Assembly (NCBI GenBank): GCA_937873495.1
Contig: CALMXZ010000007.1
Coordinates: 43,501-107,500, forward strand
Reading direction: 5' to 3'
Source: an uncultured Trueperaceae bacterium
GTDB lineage: Bacteria; Deinococcota; Deinococci; Deinococcales; Trueperaceae
Length of the DNA: 64,000 bases
Made by a program: the position numbers and the translations under genes. Below the pieces are notes generated by a model. That model saw only the letters and a program-made list of their open reading frames with translations. It was not told the DNA's origin and searched no databases. This document shows, one piece after another, positions 17,406-26,074 of the stretch. Each line of letters opens with the position of its first letter. Positions within the stretch are counted from its first letter, which is position 1.

Positions 17406-19838
17406 ATGCGCAATCGAACCCTAGACGCACTCAAGGTCCCGATGTGGTTCCTCTTGGCCGCGGCGTGGCTCTCCGCGTGCTCACCCGGCAACCCGCCGAC
17501 ACCGGCGGCGCTCGACATCGTCGTCGACACGACCGTCGTTCCGCACGTGGCCGAGCTGCCCCCGTTCGAGGACGGCGGCGCGCCGCGGCCCGTGGCCGCC
17601 ATCGTCGGAGCGACCGGGAAGCCGGCCGCCTTCGTGGCGAACGAGCTCTGGCTCCAGACCGACGACGCGGCGGCACTCGACGCCTTCCTCGCCCGCTGGC
17701 ACGGCACCGTCGTGAGCAGCCTGAGCAGCGCGGACCACGGTCTGGCCGACCTGCCGAGCCAGTACCTCGTGCGCGTCGACGCGTCGAGCGCCGATAGCGC
17801 CACGCTGGTCGCCGATCTACGCAAGCTCGACCCGACGTCGCAGGGCGACTACCGCGTGTCGAGCGAAGCCGGCCTGAACCTCCTCGCGGCCGTAGGGCAT
17901 GAAGCCGCTGCCGGCGCGCCGGTGGGCCTGAACTGGGTGGGGGCGGGGGACGACTACCGCGGCTTCAGCACCACCGAAGCGCCGTCGGGCGCCCCGCTCG
18001 GCGCCAACATCGACTACCAACCGAACGCGTTCCTCTGGCCCTCCCATGGCCGGGGGTTCCCGCAGGCGACCGGGGTGGCGGAGGCGTGGCGCGTGCTCGA
18101 CATGGCAGGCAAGCTCGGCAACCGCGTGAGCCTCGCCATCCTCGACATGGGCTTCAAGCCGGACGCCGATCTGCCCGCCGGCTGGACGGCCATCAGCCAC
18201 GTGCCGTTCACCAACCCGGTCGGCACGTCCAACCTGATCGGCTGCGGCGATAGCGACTGCCCCTGGCACGGCACCAACGTCGCGAGCGCGGCGCTGGCCG
18301 TGCCGAACAACGGATTCGGCGCCGCCGGTCCGGCGGGACCCATCGCCAAGCCGGTGCTCGTCTTCACGAGCTACGACTTCTTCACGTCCATCGCCGCCCT
18401 GGTCGAGGCGCGCATCGCGGGCGCGCGCATCGCCAACATGAGCTACAGCGCCGGCGTGCCGTGGCCGCTGGCGTTCACGGTGCTGCCGTTCGAGGCGGCC
18501 ACCGCCGCGCTGCACGCCGGCGGCGTCCTCATGTTCGCCGCGGCCGGCAACGACGGCGAGAACGTCGACTCGGAGAGCTGCCTTCCCATCGTCGGCTGCT
18601 GGGAGGACACGTGGGTCACGCCGTGCGAGAACGCCGGGGTGATCTGCGTCGGTGGCCTGCGTGCCAACAGCACGCAGCGCGCGACGAAGTCCAACTACGG
18701 CGCCGAGCAGGTCGACATCTACGGCCCGTTCACGCTCTGGGTCGGACCCGACCCGGACCACCCGGACAACCGAGCCCAGGTCGTGAGCGGCACGAGCTTC
18801 TCGTCTCCGTTCGTGGCGGGCATCGCAGCGCTGATCTGGGCCGCCGATCCGGGGCTGGACAGCGATGAGGTCGAGGAGGTCCTGCTGCGCACCGCCCACC
18901 CGGCCGACGCGAACGGACCCCGCCGCGTCGACGCCTACGCGGCGGTGCTCGACGTGCTCGGCAACGTCCCGCCGTCCTTGGACCTGCCAAGCTCGCTGAC
19001 CGCCCTGCTGAACGTGCCGGCCCAGCTCTCCGTCTCGGTCTTCGACATCGAGGACCCGTTCCCGTGCTGCACGGTGACTTGGAGCTCGAACGTCGACGGC
19101 GCGCTCGGCACGGGCTGGTCGATCGAGAGGACCTTCACGACGGTCGGCAGCCGCATCATCACCGTCAAGGCCACCGACTCGGCGGGCGCCTCCTCCACGC
19201 GCTCCGTCAGCCTGAACGTCATCAACGAGGCGCCCGACGTGACCCTCACCAGCCCCGCCGACGGCGCTTCGGTCTATCGCACCGGCCCGGTCCTGCTGCG
19301 CGCCCAGGCGAGCGACAGGAACGAGCCGAACGAGGCGCTCACCTGCGACCGGCTCGTGTGGACGAGCAGCATCCAGACGGACGCCTTCCCGCAGTCGGGC
19401 TGCCTGCTGCAGACCACGTTCGCGAGCAACGGCCCACGCACCCTCACCGTCACGGCCACCGACCCCCAGGGCGCCCAGGACGCGGCAAGCGTGACGATCA
19501 CCGTGGTCGACCCGCCCGCCAACCTCCCGCCGCTCGTCCAGATCGAGCACCCCACCTACCATCAGCGCGACCTGCCGGTGAACGCGCCCATGCAGTTGAC
19601 GGGCTCCGGCTTCGACCCCGAGGGCGCGACCGCGCTCACCTACCGCTGGACGGTCCAGCTCTTCGACCAGCCCGAGATCGAGGTCGGCACCGCCGCAAGC
19701 GCGTCCTGGACCCCGTCCAATAACTACAACTTCAACCAGGCCGGCACCTACACGGTGCGCATCAGGCTGTACGTCACCGATCCGGACGGCGCCACCGGCG
19801 TCGATCAGGTCGAACTCGAGTGGGTGGTCATCCTCTGA
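17406..19838 (+). CDS. Subtilisin-like (S8) serine protease lipoprotein with Ig/PKD-like C-terminus
   Basis: 810 residues from the ATG at 17406 (GGGAGG 4 nt upstream). Lipobox LSAC gives a lipid-anchored surface protein. A propeptide-like region lies at about 60-150. The S8 triad is visible: Asp247 (LAILDMG), His288 (WHGTNVASA) and Ser464 (SGTSFSSPFVAG), with the oxyanion Asn in AAAGNDGE. Residues ~525-810 form three Ig/PKD-like beta domains. Cysteine pairs in the catalytic domain (GCGDSDC, CLPIVGC) suggest disulfides outside the cytoplasm. It is directly behind the AfsR-like regulator and is the likeliest gene under its control. A long hairpin follows the stop. Confidence 0.92.
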   Translation: MRNRTLDALKVPMWFLLAAAWLSACSPGNPPTPAALDIVVDTTVVPHVAELPPFEDGGAPRPVAAIVGATGKPAAFVANELWLQTDDAAALDAFLARWHGTVVSSLSSADHGLADLPSQYLVRVDASSADSATLVADLRKLDPTSQGDYRVSSEAGLNLLAAVGHEAAAGAPVGLNWVGAGDDYRGFSTTEAPSGAPLGANIDYQPNAFLWPSHGRGFPQATGVAEAWRVLDMAGKLGNRVSLAILDMGFKPDADLPAGWTAISHVPFTNPVGTSNLIGCGDSDCPWHGTNVASAALAVPNNGFGAAGPAGPIAKPVLVFTSYDFFTSIAALVEARIAGARIANMSYSAGVPWPLAFTVLPFEAATAALHAGGVLMFAAAGNDGENVDSESCLPIVGCWEDTWVTPCENAGVICVGGLRANSTQRATKSNYGAEQVDIYGPFTLWVGPDPDHPDNRAQVVSGTSFSSPFVAGIAALIWAADPGLDSDEVEEVLLRTAHPADANGPRRVDAYAAVLDVLGNVPPSLDLPSSLTALLNVPAQLSVSVFDIEDPFPCCTVTWSSNVDGALGTGWSIERTFTTVGSRIITVKATDSAGASSTRSVSLNVINEAPDVTLTSPADGASVYRTGPVLLRAQASDRNEPNEALTCDRLVWTSSIQTDAFPQSGCLLQTTFASNGPRTLTVTATDPQGAQDAASVTITVVDPPANLPPLVQIEHPTYHQRDLPVNAPMQLTGSGFDPEGATALTYRWTVQLFDQPEIEVGTAASASWTPSNNYNFNQAGTYTVRIRLYVTDPDGATGVDQVELEWVVIL

Positions 19839-19850
19839 AGCCGGTCGCCG

Positions 19851-19876
19851 GTTGCGGCCGCGGCCGTGGCCGCAAC
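19851..19876 (+). terminator. Hairpin after the S8 protease gene
   Basis: 9-bp inverted repeat GTTGCGGCC / GGCCGCAAC (arms 19851-19859 and 19868-19876), 12 bp after the stop codon. There is no T-run, so termination is probable but not certain. Confidence 0.6.
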
Positions 19877-19897
19877 CACGTCGTCCTCGGGTCACGA

Positions 19898-19949
19898 TCC
19901 AGGCCCGGTCGGGTGTTACCGTCTTCGGTGACGCGCGACCGGGCCTGGA
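19898..19949. repeat. Long inverted repeat upstream of hslU
   Basis: Perfect 14-bp arms TCCAGGCCCGGTCG (19898-19911) and CGACCGGGCCTGGA (19936-19949) with a 24-nt loop that itself holds a smaller near-perfect hairpin (GTTACCG / CGGTGAC). It lies between the S8 protease and hslU, 48 bp before the hslU start: either a second terminator or a structured hslU leader. Confidence 0.7.
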
Positions 19950-19996
19950 CGGCGGCGCGGTAGCAGCTACGACCACCAGGCGAGGAAGGACCACAG

Positions 19997-21301
19997 GTGA
20001 TCGGCGACCTGATCGCGCGCAACGCGGAGCTCACCCCCATCGAGATCGTGGAGGAGCTGGACCGCCACATCGTCGGACAGAGCAAGGCCAAGCGCATGAT
20101 GGCCGTGGCCCTCCGCAACCATTACCGCCGCAGGCGCTTGCCCCTCGAGGCACAAGCCGAGGTGACGCCCAAGAACATCATGCTCATCGGCCCCACCGGG
20201 GTCGGGAAGACCGAGATCGCCAGGCGCCTCGCGAAGCTCGCGCGGGCGCCCTTCCTCAAGGTGGAGGCCACCAAGTTCACCGAGGTCGGCTACGTCGGCC
20301 GCGACGTCGACTCGATCGTCCGCGACCTCGTGCACGCCGCGGCCGCCATGGTGGAGCGCGAGAAGAAGGAGGCCGTCATGGACCGCGCGCGCCAGGCGGC
20401 CGAGGAGCGCCTTCTCGACGTACTGCTGCCGGGAGGCGCGACGGACAGCCGCGAGCGCATGCGCGCCCTGCTCAAGGGGGGCGAGTTCGAGGACCGCACG
20501 GTCGAGATCGAGGTGAAGGACGAGCCTCAGGCCATGCTGCCCATGCCGGGCATGGAAGAGGCGGGCCTCAACCTGCAGGAGATGTTCAGGCGCTTCATGC
20601 CCGAGCGCACGACGCGCCGCAAGACGACCGTCAGGGACGCGCGCCGCATCCTGGAGAACGAAGAGGCCGACCGCCTCATCGACCACGACGGCGTGACGAG
20701 CGAGGCGGTGGACAGGGCCGAGAACCTCGGCATCGTGTTCATCGACGAGATCGACAAGATCGCAGGCAACGAACGCGCCGGTGGCGCCGACGTGTCGGGC
20801 GAGGGCGTGCAGCGCGACCTCCTCCCCATCGTGGAGGGCACGCAGGTCACGACCCGCTACGGTCCGGTGCGCACCGACCACATCCTGTTCATCGCGGCGG
20901 GCGCGTTCTCGGTGGCCAAGCCGAGCGACCTCATCCCGGAGCTGCAGGGGCGGTTCCCCATCCGTGTCGAGCTGGAGGAGCTGAGCGCCACCGACTTCCA
21001 GCGCATCCTCACCCAGCCGCGCTTCGCCCTCACCAAGCAGTACACGGAGCTGCTGGCCGTCGACGGCACGCACCTGCGCTTCGAGGAGAGCGGCATCCTG
21101 GCGCTCGCCGAGTACGCCGAGAGGGTCAACCGCGAGGTCGAGGACATCGGCGCACGCCGGCTGCACACCGTCATCGAGACGGTGCTCGAGGACATCGCCT
21201 TCGGCACCGACCTCGGCATCGTCAAGATCGACCGGGCGCTCGTCGAGAAGAAGCTCGCCGACATCGTGGAGGACGAGGACCTCAGCCGGTACGTGTTGTA
21301 G
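19997..21301 (+). CDS. hslU: HslU (ClpY) AAA+ unfoldase
   Basis: 434 residues from a GTG at 19997 with a GAGGAAGGA purine run upstream. It is the ATPase that unfolds proteins into HslV. Walker A is GPTGVGKT (65-72), the pore loop is GYVGRDV (98-104) and Walker B is [10 protein letters not shown] (about 248-257). The I domain between them is present (~110-240). The C-terminus (DEDLSRYVL) ends in the hydrophobic tail that inserts into HslV. The gene is normally the direct partner of hslV in an operon, but here a regulator, a protease and a lipoprotein gene lie between. Confidence 0.96.
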   Translation: MIGDLIARNAELTPIEIVEELDRHIVGQSKAKRMMAVALRNHYRRRRLPLEAQAEVTPKNIMLIGPTGVGKTEIARRLAKLARAPFLKVEATKFTEVGYVGRDVDSIVRDLVHAAAAMVEREKKEAVMDRARQAAEERLLDVLLPGGATDSRERMRALLKGGEFEDRTVEIEVKDEPQAMLPMPGMEEAGLNLQEMFRRFMPERTTRRKTTVRDARRILENEEADRLIDHDGVTSEAVDRAENLGIVFIDEIDKIAGNERAGGADVSGEGVQRDLLPIVEGTQVTTRYGPVRTDHILFIAAGAFSVAKPSDLIPELQGRFPIRVELEELSATDFQRILTQPRFALTKQYTELLAVDGTHLRFEESGILALAEYAERVNREVEDIGARRLHTVIETVLEDIAFGTDLGIVKIDRALVEKKLADIVEDEDLSRYVL

Positions 21302-21367
21302 GGCGACGTCGGATCCGAACAGCCTGGCGGCCGCGTTCGCTATCCTTCCTGTAGCGGGAGGTAAGCA

Positions 21368-23707
21368 GTGAAGCGGATGCAGACGGTTCTGGCGGTGCTG
21401 TCGGTAGCCATCGGCGTGGCCGCCTTCGGCGCCGTCGTGATCATGCGGGAGTGGCAGCAGCAGCAGATCCGAGACCTCGCGGTCGACTTCGCGCCGAACG
21501 TGCTCGTCGTGCGCTTCGCGCCTCAGCCCGGCTTCGTCATCGAGTCGGGGCAGGACTACGGCATCACGTCGGAAGAGGCTATGGCCTTGGCCGATCTGCC
21601 CGGCGTCGAGGAAGTGGCTTACATCGGCGGCAGCACCACGCGACTAGGTAACAACGTGAGGATCACGCGCATCCCGGTTACAGCGCATCTCTTCGACGTT
21701 CTCGGTCTCGAGTTGGCGGCCGGCAGAGCCATCGAGGAGCACGACGCCATCATCGGGCTGCCAGTGACCGTGCTCGGGTCGGTCATCGCCCAGGAACTGT
21801 TCGGAAGCGCCGAGGCCGCCATCGGAGAGCTGCTGGATACCGGCGGTGGGTCGACGTTCCGGGTCGTCGGCGTGCTCGCGCCCGTGCCCGAGCAGGTGGG
21901 CGAGTTCGAACGCCTCAACGTGGCAGCGCTGCAGCCGAACTCACCCGCGCTGGCCGCGTTCGGCTCCGACTCGAGACCGGCAGACTCGCAGGCCTACGTG
22001 AAGTTCGAGCCAGGCAGGGAATCCGAGGCGCTCCACAATGTTCGCGAGGCGATCGCCCGTCTGCCGATCGCCGAAGCGACCGAGGTCGTAGGCGCGGACG
22101 AGTGGTTAGGCAACCAGGCGGTGTTCCGCAACGAAGTGGCGGACGAACTGGGCAGGGGCTCGACCTGGATCGTCGTCCTGGCCGTCATGGCCACCATCGG
22201 TAACCTGGCCAACGCGCTTGGCCTCAGGGCCGTCGACAGGGCGAAGGTCCTTGCCGTCAGCCGTGCCATCGGCGCAACGGCCACCCAAGCCGCGGCGCGT
22301 GTCGTACTGGACGGACTCGTAGTGGGCGGAGTAGGCACCGCCATCGGGCTGGCGCTCGTGCCACTGGCGACCCGGCTCGTCGGCTCCGGCGAGGCCGTGG
22401 CACCGATCACTGCATCAACGCTCGCATACGCGGGCGGTTGCGGGCTGCTGGTCTCCCTGCTGGCCACGCTGCTGCCGGCGCTATGGACGGTGAGGATGCC
22501 CATCTACCGGGCGCTGCGCGAGCAGCTCTCGCCACCGGTGTGGGACGGGATAGCGCTAACGGGCATGGCGGCAGGGGCTCTGGCACTCGTTGTCGCGTTC
22601 GCCATCGGCAGCGGCACGACGGACTGGTTCCAGAACCGCCTGCGAGAGATAGGCGGCGACAGGCTCGTCGTCAGCACCGCCATCCTTGGCGCCCGCACAT
22701 CCGTCTTCTCCCCGCCGCCACTAGACTCCGCCGATGCCGCTGCGATCGCTTCCCTGCCCGGCGTGGCGAGGTTGGTGGTGTCGACCGTGGAGAACACCTC
22801 GCTGGTCACGGGAGACGACAGCGCCGAGAACACCGTGCCCGTCGCGGGTTACAGGGTGGACCCCGGCTTCTTCGAGATCTTCCCGCGCCCGCTGCTCGCC
22901 GGCCGCGTGCCGGAGAACGGTTCCGAGACCGTCATCGGGCCGGCGATCGCGGAGTTGGCCTTCCCCGGCACCCCACCGGCCGACGTGGTCGGCCGGAACC
23001 TCCGGCTGGGGGCCGCCGCCACGACGGGCGCCCCGCCGAACGCCACCGAGGTGAGGGTCGTCGGCGTATACGCCAGTCAACCCGTCGTCTCGATAGGCGA
23101 TCTCTACGACTCCGTCATCGTCAGGCTGCGCGACCCACAAGCTCCGATCGGCTCGGCGCTCGTGACGGACTTCCACATCGTGGTCGACCCACGGGCGGAG
23201 CAGGCCCAGGTGCAGTCCGCCATCGCCAAGACGCTCGACGAGCGCTACGGAGACGGCTACGCCCCGGCCGTCGTGCATGAGCCGGCCGGCGACCTCGGCG
23301 CCGCCCGCTCCGCCATGACCAACGTGGCCAAGGCATGGCGAACGATCGCATGGCTATCGTTCCTGATCGGTGGCGCAGGGCTGGCCACCATCGTATCCGT
23401 GCGCCTCCTGCGAAGCCGGCCGGAGCACGCGCTCAAACGTGCGCTTGGAGCGACCAGCGCCAGAGTGGCAACGGAGTCTACGGTGACCGCGCTGCGGATC
23501 TCCGCCGCATCGGCACTCGTGGGCATCTCAGTGGCCATCGGCGTGTGTTATTGGATAGCTGCCCTGGCACCATGGGAGTTCGCCGTGCCGCTGGTCCCGA
23601 CGCTCGTAGCGCTGGGTGTCTCGCTCGCCGTGGGGTTGGCGGCGGCCGTACTGCCGATTGCGGCGTCGAGCCGCTTCAGCCCGTGGAGCGTGCTGCGCGG
23701 GGAGTAG
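21368..23707 (+). CDS. FtsX/MacB-type ABC transporter permease
   Basis: 779 residues from a GTG at 21368 (GGGAGGT 5 nt upstream; TATCCT at 21341 may be its -10 box). Layout: one N-terminal membrane helix (~7-25), a MacB periplasmic-core-like domain (~30-240), three helices (~255-375), a further helix at ~400, a second periplasmic-like domain (~430-650), and three C-terminal helices (~660-775). This duplicated FtsX arrangement is typical of permeases for lipoprotein export or antimicrobial-peptide efflux. No ATPase gene is adjacent, so it must pair with one encoded elsewhere. The secreted protein 42 bp downstream is probably in the same operon. Confidence 0.85.
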   Translation: MKRMQTVLAVLSVAIGVAAFGAVVIMREWQQQQIRDLAVDFAPNVLVVRFAPQPGFVIESGQDYGITSEEAMALADLPGVEEVAYIGGSTTRLGNNVRITRIPVTAHLFDVLGLELAAGRAIEEHDAIIGLPVTVLGSVIAQELFGSAEAAIGELLDTGGGSTFRVVGVLAPVPEQVGEFERLNVAALQPNSPALAAFGSDSRPADSQAYVKFEPGRESEALHNVREAIARLPIAEATEVVGADEWLGNQAVFRNEVADELGRGSTWIVVLAVMATIGNLANALGLRAVDRAKVLAVSRAIGATATQAAARVVLDGLVVGGVGTAIGLALVPLATRLVGSGEAVAPITASTLAYAGGCGLLVSLLATLLPALWTVRMPIYRALREQLSPPVWDGIALTGMAAGALALVVAFAIGSGTTDWFQNRLREIGGDRLVVSTAILGARTSVFSPPPLDSADAAAIASLPGVARLVVSTVENTSLVTGDDSAENTVPVAGYRVDPGFFEIFPRPLLAGRVPENGSETVIGPAIAELAFPGTPPADVVGRNLRLGAAATTGAPPNATEVRVVGVYASQPVVSIGDLYDSVIVRLRDPQAPIGSALVTDFHIVVDPRAEQAQVQSAIAKTLDERYGDGYAPAVVHEPAGDLGAARSAMTNVAKAWRTIAWLSFLIGGAGLATIVSVRLLRSRPEHALKRALGATSARVATESTVTALRISAASALVGISVAIGVCYWIAALAPWEFAVPLVPTLVALGVSLAVGLAAAVLPIAASSRFSPWSVLRGE

Positions 23708-23749
23708 CTGCGTCGGATTATCGAGGTCAGGTGATCGAGGGGAGTGATT

Positions 23750-24880
23750 ATGATGAGCCAACGGAAGTATGTTCCTGCGTCACTGGCGGTCGTCATCGCC
23801 CTGACGTGCGCGTTACCCACCGCCGGCGCGCAGGTACTCTTCACGAACCTAGCAGGTCTCCAAGCCGGCAACATCCGCGATGGCGAAGCCCTGGCAGCCC
23901 TGCAAGCGGCGTTGACCGACCTCGGTGCCATGCCGCAGTCGAGCATGCCGACCATCCTGCAGATACAGCCGGTCGACTCGCGTTACGCCTTGCCGTCCAA
24001 CGCTTCCGCCGCCGCCAGGTTGAAAGACCAGACCGACCTAATCGTCAGGACACTGTCCAGACTCGACGTACCCGAATCCGTGTTCGTTGCTACACAGTGG
24101 GGCACTCCCGAGAACAAACTAGCTGACGGTCAGATGACGGGGAGAGACACTCCCATCTTCCCGAGAACCAGCGAAGAGCTTGCGGCTTCGGGCCTGGGCT
24201 GGCTGATCGACCCGGACGATCTCACCCTCAAGTGGGACGACGGCGGGGGCATCCCGGAACTGACCGCGACAAGAACCACGTTTAGAGGCATGGAACTCCT
24301 CGGAGCCGTCAGGATGGTGCTGTGCGCCGACAACGAGCACCTACTCGGCTGGGCTAGAGCCCAGCGACAGTCGCGTCCTACCGCCGCCGCTCTGGGGCGT
24401 TTCGTAGAGGCGTGCGCCGAGGGCGAGTTCACGGGTCTGTCCGCCGAGTACCGGCTCCCTGGCGAGCTCCTCTCCAAGTACGACTTGACCGGTACCTGGT
24501 TCGCCGTTCTGATCTTGGATGCTTTCTCGCAACCGGTGGCCGTCTCCAAGACTCCCGGCGCCGCTCGAACGGTGCTCGAAGCGGCGAACGCACCGATACC
24601 GCTCTTCCTGGCGGCGGGCGAGACCCTGACAGAGGACTACGAGACCGTCGTACCGGCCGAGGAGCACCGTGCCGCCCTGGCGGGGCTCGGGGTGGAGGTC
24701 GACGCCGGGTTCAGCGACGCCCTGCCCGCCTGGGTCTACGACTTCGCCACCCACCCCGCCACGACCCTAGTGATCTTCGACGACTCCGGGCGCGCCGTGG
24801 CACACTTCGGCGCCACGCCCAGCAACCCGACCGAGTCGCAGACCATCCAGCAGTGGCTAACCGTCCAAGGGTTCTTCTAG
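23750..24880 (+). CDS. Secreted protein of unknown function, co-operonic with FtsX permease
   Basis: 376 residues. Purine-rich GAGGGGAG lies before a run of candidate starts (GTG 23744, ATG 23750, ATG 23753). A signal peptide ends near AGA-Q. I do not recognise the family. The C-terminal ~100 residues (TLVIFDDSGRAVAHFG) have an alternating hydrophobic pattern reminiscent of a thioredoxin-like beta strand, but there is no CxxC motif. It contains only two cysteines in the mature part. Its position after the FtsX-like permease suggests a role in the envelope as a partner or substrate (inference). Confidence 0.65.
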   Translation: MMSQRKYVPASLAVVIALTCALPTAGAQVLFTNLAGLQAGNIRDGEALAALQAALTDLGAMPQSSMPTILQIQPVDSRYALPSNASAAARLKDQTDLIVRTLSRLDVPESVFVATQWGTPENKLADGQMTGRDTPIFPRTSEELAASGLGWLIDPDDLTLKWDDGGGIPELTATRTTFRGMELLGAVRMVLCADNEHLLGWARAQRQSRPTAAALGRFVEACAEGEFTGLSAEYRLPGELLSKYDLTGTWFAVLILDAFSQPVAVSKTPGAARTVLEAANAPIPLFLAAGETLTEDYETVVPAEEHRAALAGLGVEVDAGFSDALPAWVYDFATHPATTLVIFDDSGRAVAHFGATPSNPTESQTIQQWLTVQGFF

Positions 24881-24907
24881 GACCGAGGTGCAGGCGTTCA
24901 GGACGCC

Positions 24908-25855
24908 CTACCGCAGCGCGTGCCCCGCGAAGAACTCCCAGATGTAGCGCGAGGCGTCGACGTCGAGGTTGACCTCCCCGCCGATCTCGGCAGGCAGCTT
25001 GCCAGGCCGCCCGGGCCAGTTGTGGCCGCCGCCGACTATCACCACGAGGCGCAGTTCGAAGCCCGCTGGGCAGTAGAGCGCTTCGAGCACGTGCGCTTCC
25101 AGCGCCGGCGACAGCATGTTGGGTAGCACGGTCGGTCTGATGCCCTCGCCGCAGCCGAGGCGGTACGCCCAGTAGTTGAACGTCTGCTCGACGCTGGCGA
25201 GCACCGTGATGGGGCCGTTGGGGCCCTGCTGGCGCAGGCCCGCGAACGGCACGACGGCGTCGGCCGTGCCGTGGATGAACAGGATCGAGACTGGGTCCGG
25301 GTCGCCGCAGTTGGTCGGCTGCCCGCCGTAGCCGGCCGCGCTCACGCTGGCGAAGGCCGCGAACAGGTCGGTGGCCTTGCAGGCCAGGTGCTGGGCCATG
25401 TAGCCGCCGTTCGAGAAGCCGGCCACGTAGACCCGGGCAGGATCGACCGGGTAACGGGCCGACAGCCCCGCCACGAGCGCGCGTAGGAACTCGACGTCGG
25501 GCACGTTCAGCTCGTACCCCGGGATGCCGTCGACGTAGTTCCACTGGCCGTCGACGCCGGTTGGGTACACCACGATGAAGCCGTGCTCGTCGGCGACGTC
25601 GTTGAAGCCGGTCAGGTCGGCGGTGCCCGGCCCATCGCCACCACGGCCGTGGAGCACGAGGACCAGCGGGACCGGGGGCTGCGCACGGGCTTCGACACCG
25701 GCCGGCACGTGCAGGTAGTAGGTGCGCTCGAGGCCGGCATGCTGCATGGCCTCTAGCGTGGAGGTCTGGGCTGTGGCAAGTGAAGCACTCGTCAGGCAGG
25801 CAAGCAGCAGTAGGGTCGCGCCGCATCGAAAGGGCAGAACCCGCCTTCTGCTCAT
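24908..25855 (-). CDS. Secreted esterase of the PHB-depolymerase/feruloyl-esterase (LpqC) type
   Basis: 315 residues with a signal peptide (cleavage near ATA-Q, ~30). Alpha/beta hydrolase features: oxyanion motif LVLHGRGGDG, nucleophile elbow GFSNGG (Ser ~149), acid Asp in the HGTADAVVPF loop, and catalytic His in GGGHNWPG. This pattern belongs to the family of extracellular polyhydroxybutyrate depolymerases and feruloyl/acetylxylan esterases; the actual ester is not predictable. The start overlaps the stop of the small antitoxin-like ORF by 4 bp (ATGA). Confidence 0.88.
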   Translation of the reverse strand: MSRRRVLPFRCGATLLLLACLTSASLATAQTSTLEAMQHAGLERTYYLHVPAGVEARAQPPVPLVLVLHGRGGDGPGTADLTGFNDVADEHGFIVVYPTGVDGQWNYVDGIPGYELNVPDVEFLRALVAGLSARYPVDPARVYVAGFSNGGYMAQHLACKATDLFAAFASVSAAGYGGQPTNCGDPDPVSILFIHGTADAVVPFAGLRQQGPNGPITVLASVEQTFNYWAYRLGCGEGIRPTVLPNMLSPALEAHVLEALYCPAGFELRLVVIVGGGHNWPGRPGKLPAEIGGEVNLDVDASRYIWEFFAGHALR

Positions 25856-26049
25856 GCACTACCCGCATCACGTGAGTCCGAGTCCGTTGCACCCCACAAA
25901 CCGTGCTCGTCGTAACCCAGCAACTCCTCCGGGCTGCCGGTATCCCGGTCCGGCAAGCTCCTGACGAAGTCCTGGATCTTGGCGACTTCTGCCAAGAAGT
26001 CCGCGAGGCTCGGCTTCACTCCTTCGGCATCTTTCATCTCGTCCAGCAT
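25852..26049 (-). CDS. VapB-like antitoxin fragment without DNA-binding domain
   Basis: 65 residues from the ATG at 26049 (GGTGG upstream; a TTG at 26070 is the alternative). The segment KIQDFVRSLPDRDTGSPEELLGYDEHGL matches the C-terminal toxin-wrapping part of Rv0623/psk-type VapB antitoxins (I-x-x-R-V-x-x-L-P-x-x-D-x-R-x-x-D-E-I-L-G-Y-D-E-x-G-L; family knowledge). The usual N-terminal ribbon-helix-helix domain is absent and no VapC (PIN) gene is next to it. It is either an orphan antitoxin or a remnant. It overlaps the esterase start by ATGA, which would couple their translation. Confidence 0.5.
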   Translation of the reverse strand: MLDEMKDAEGVKPSLADFLAEVAKIQDFVRSLPDRDTGSPEELLGYDEHGLWGATDSDSRDAGSA

Positions 26050-26074
26050 TCTGCCACCACTGCGAGTCAACTGG

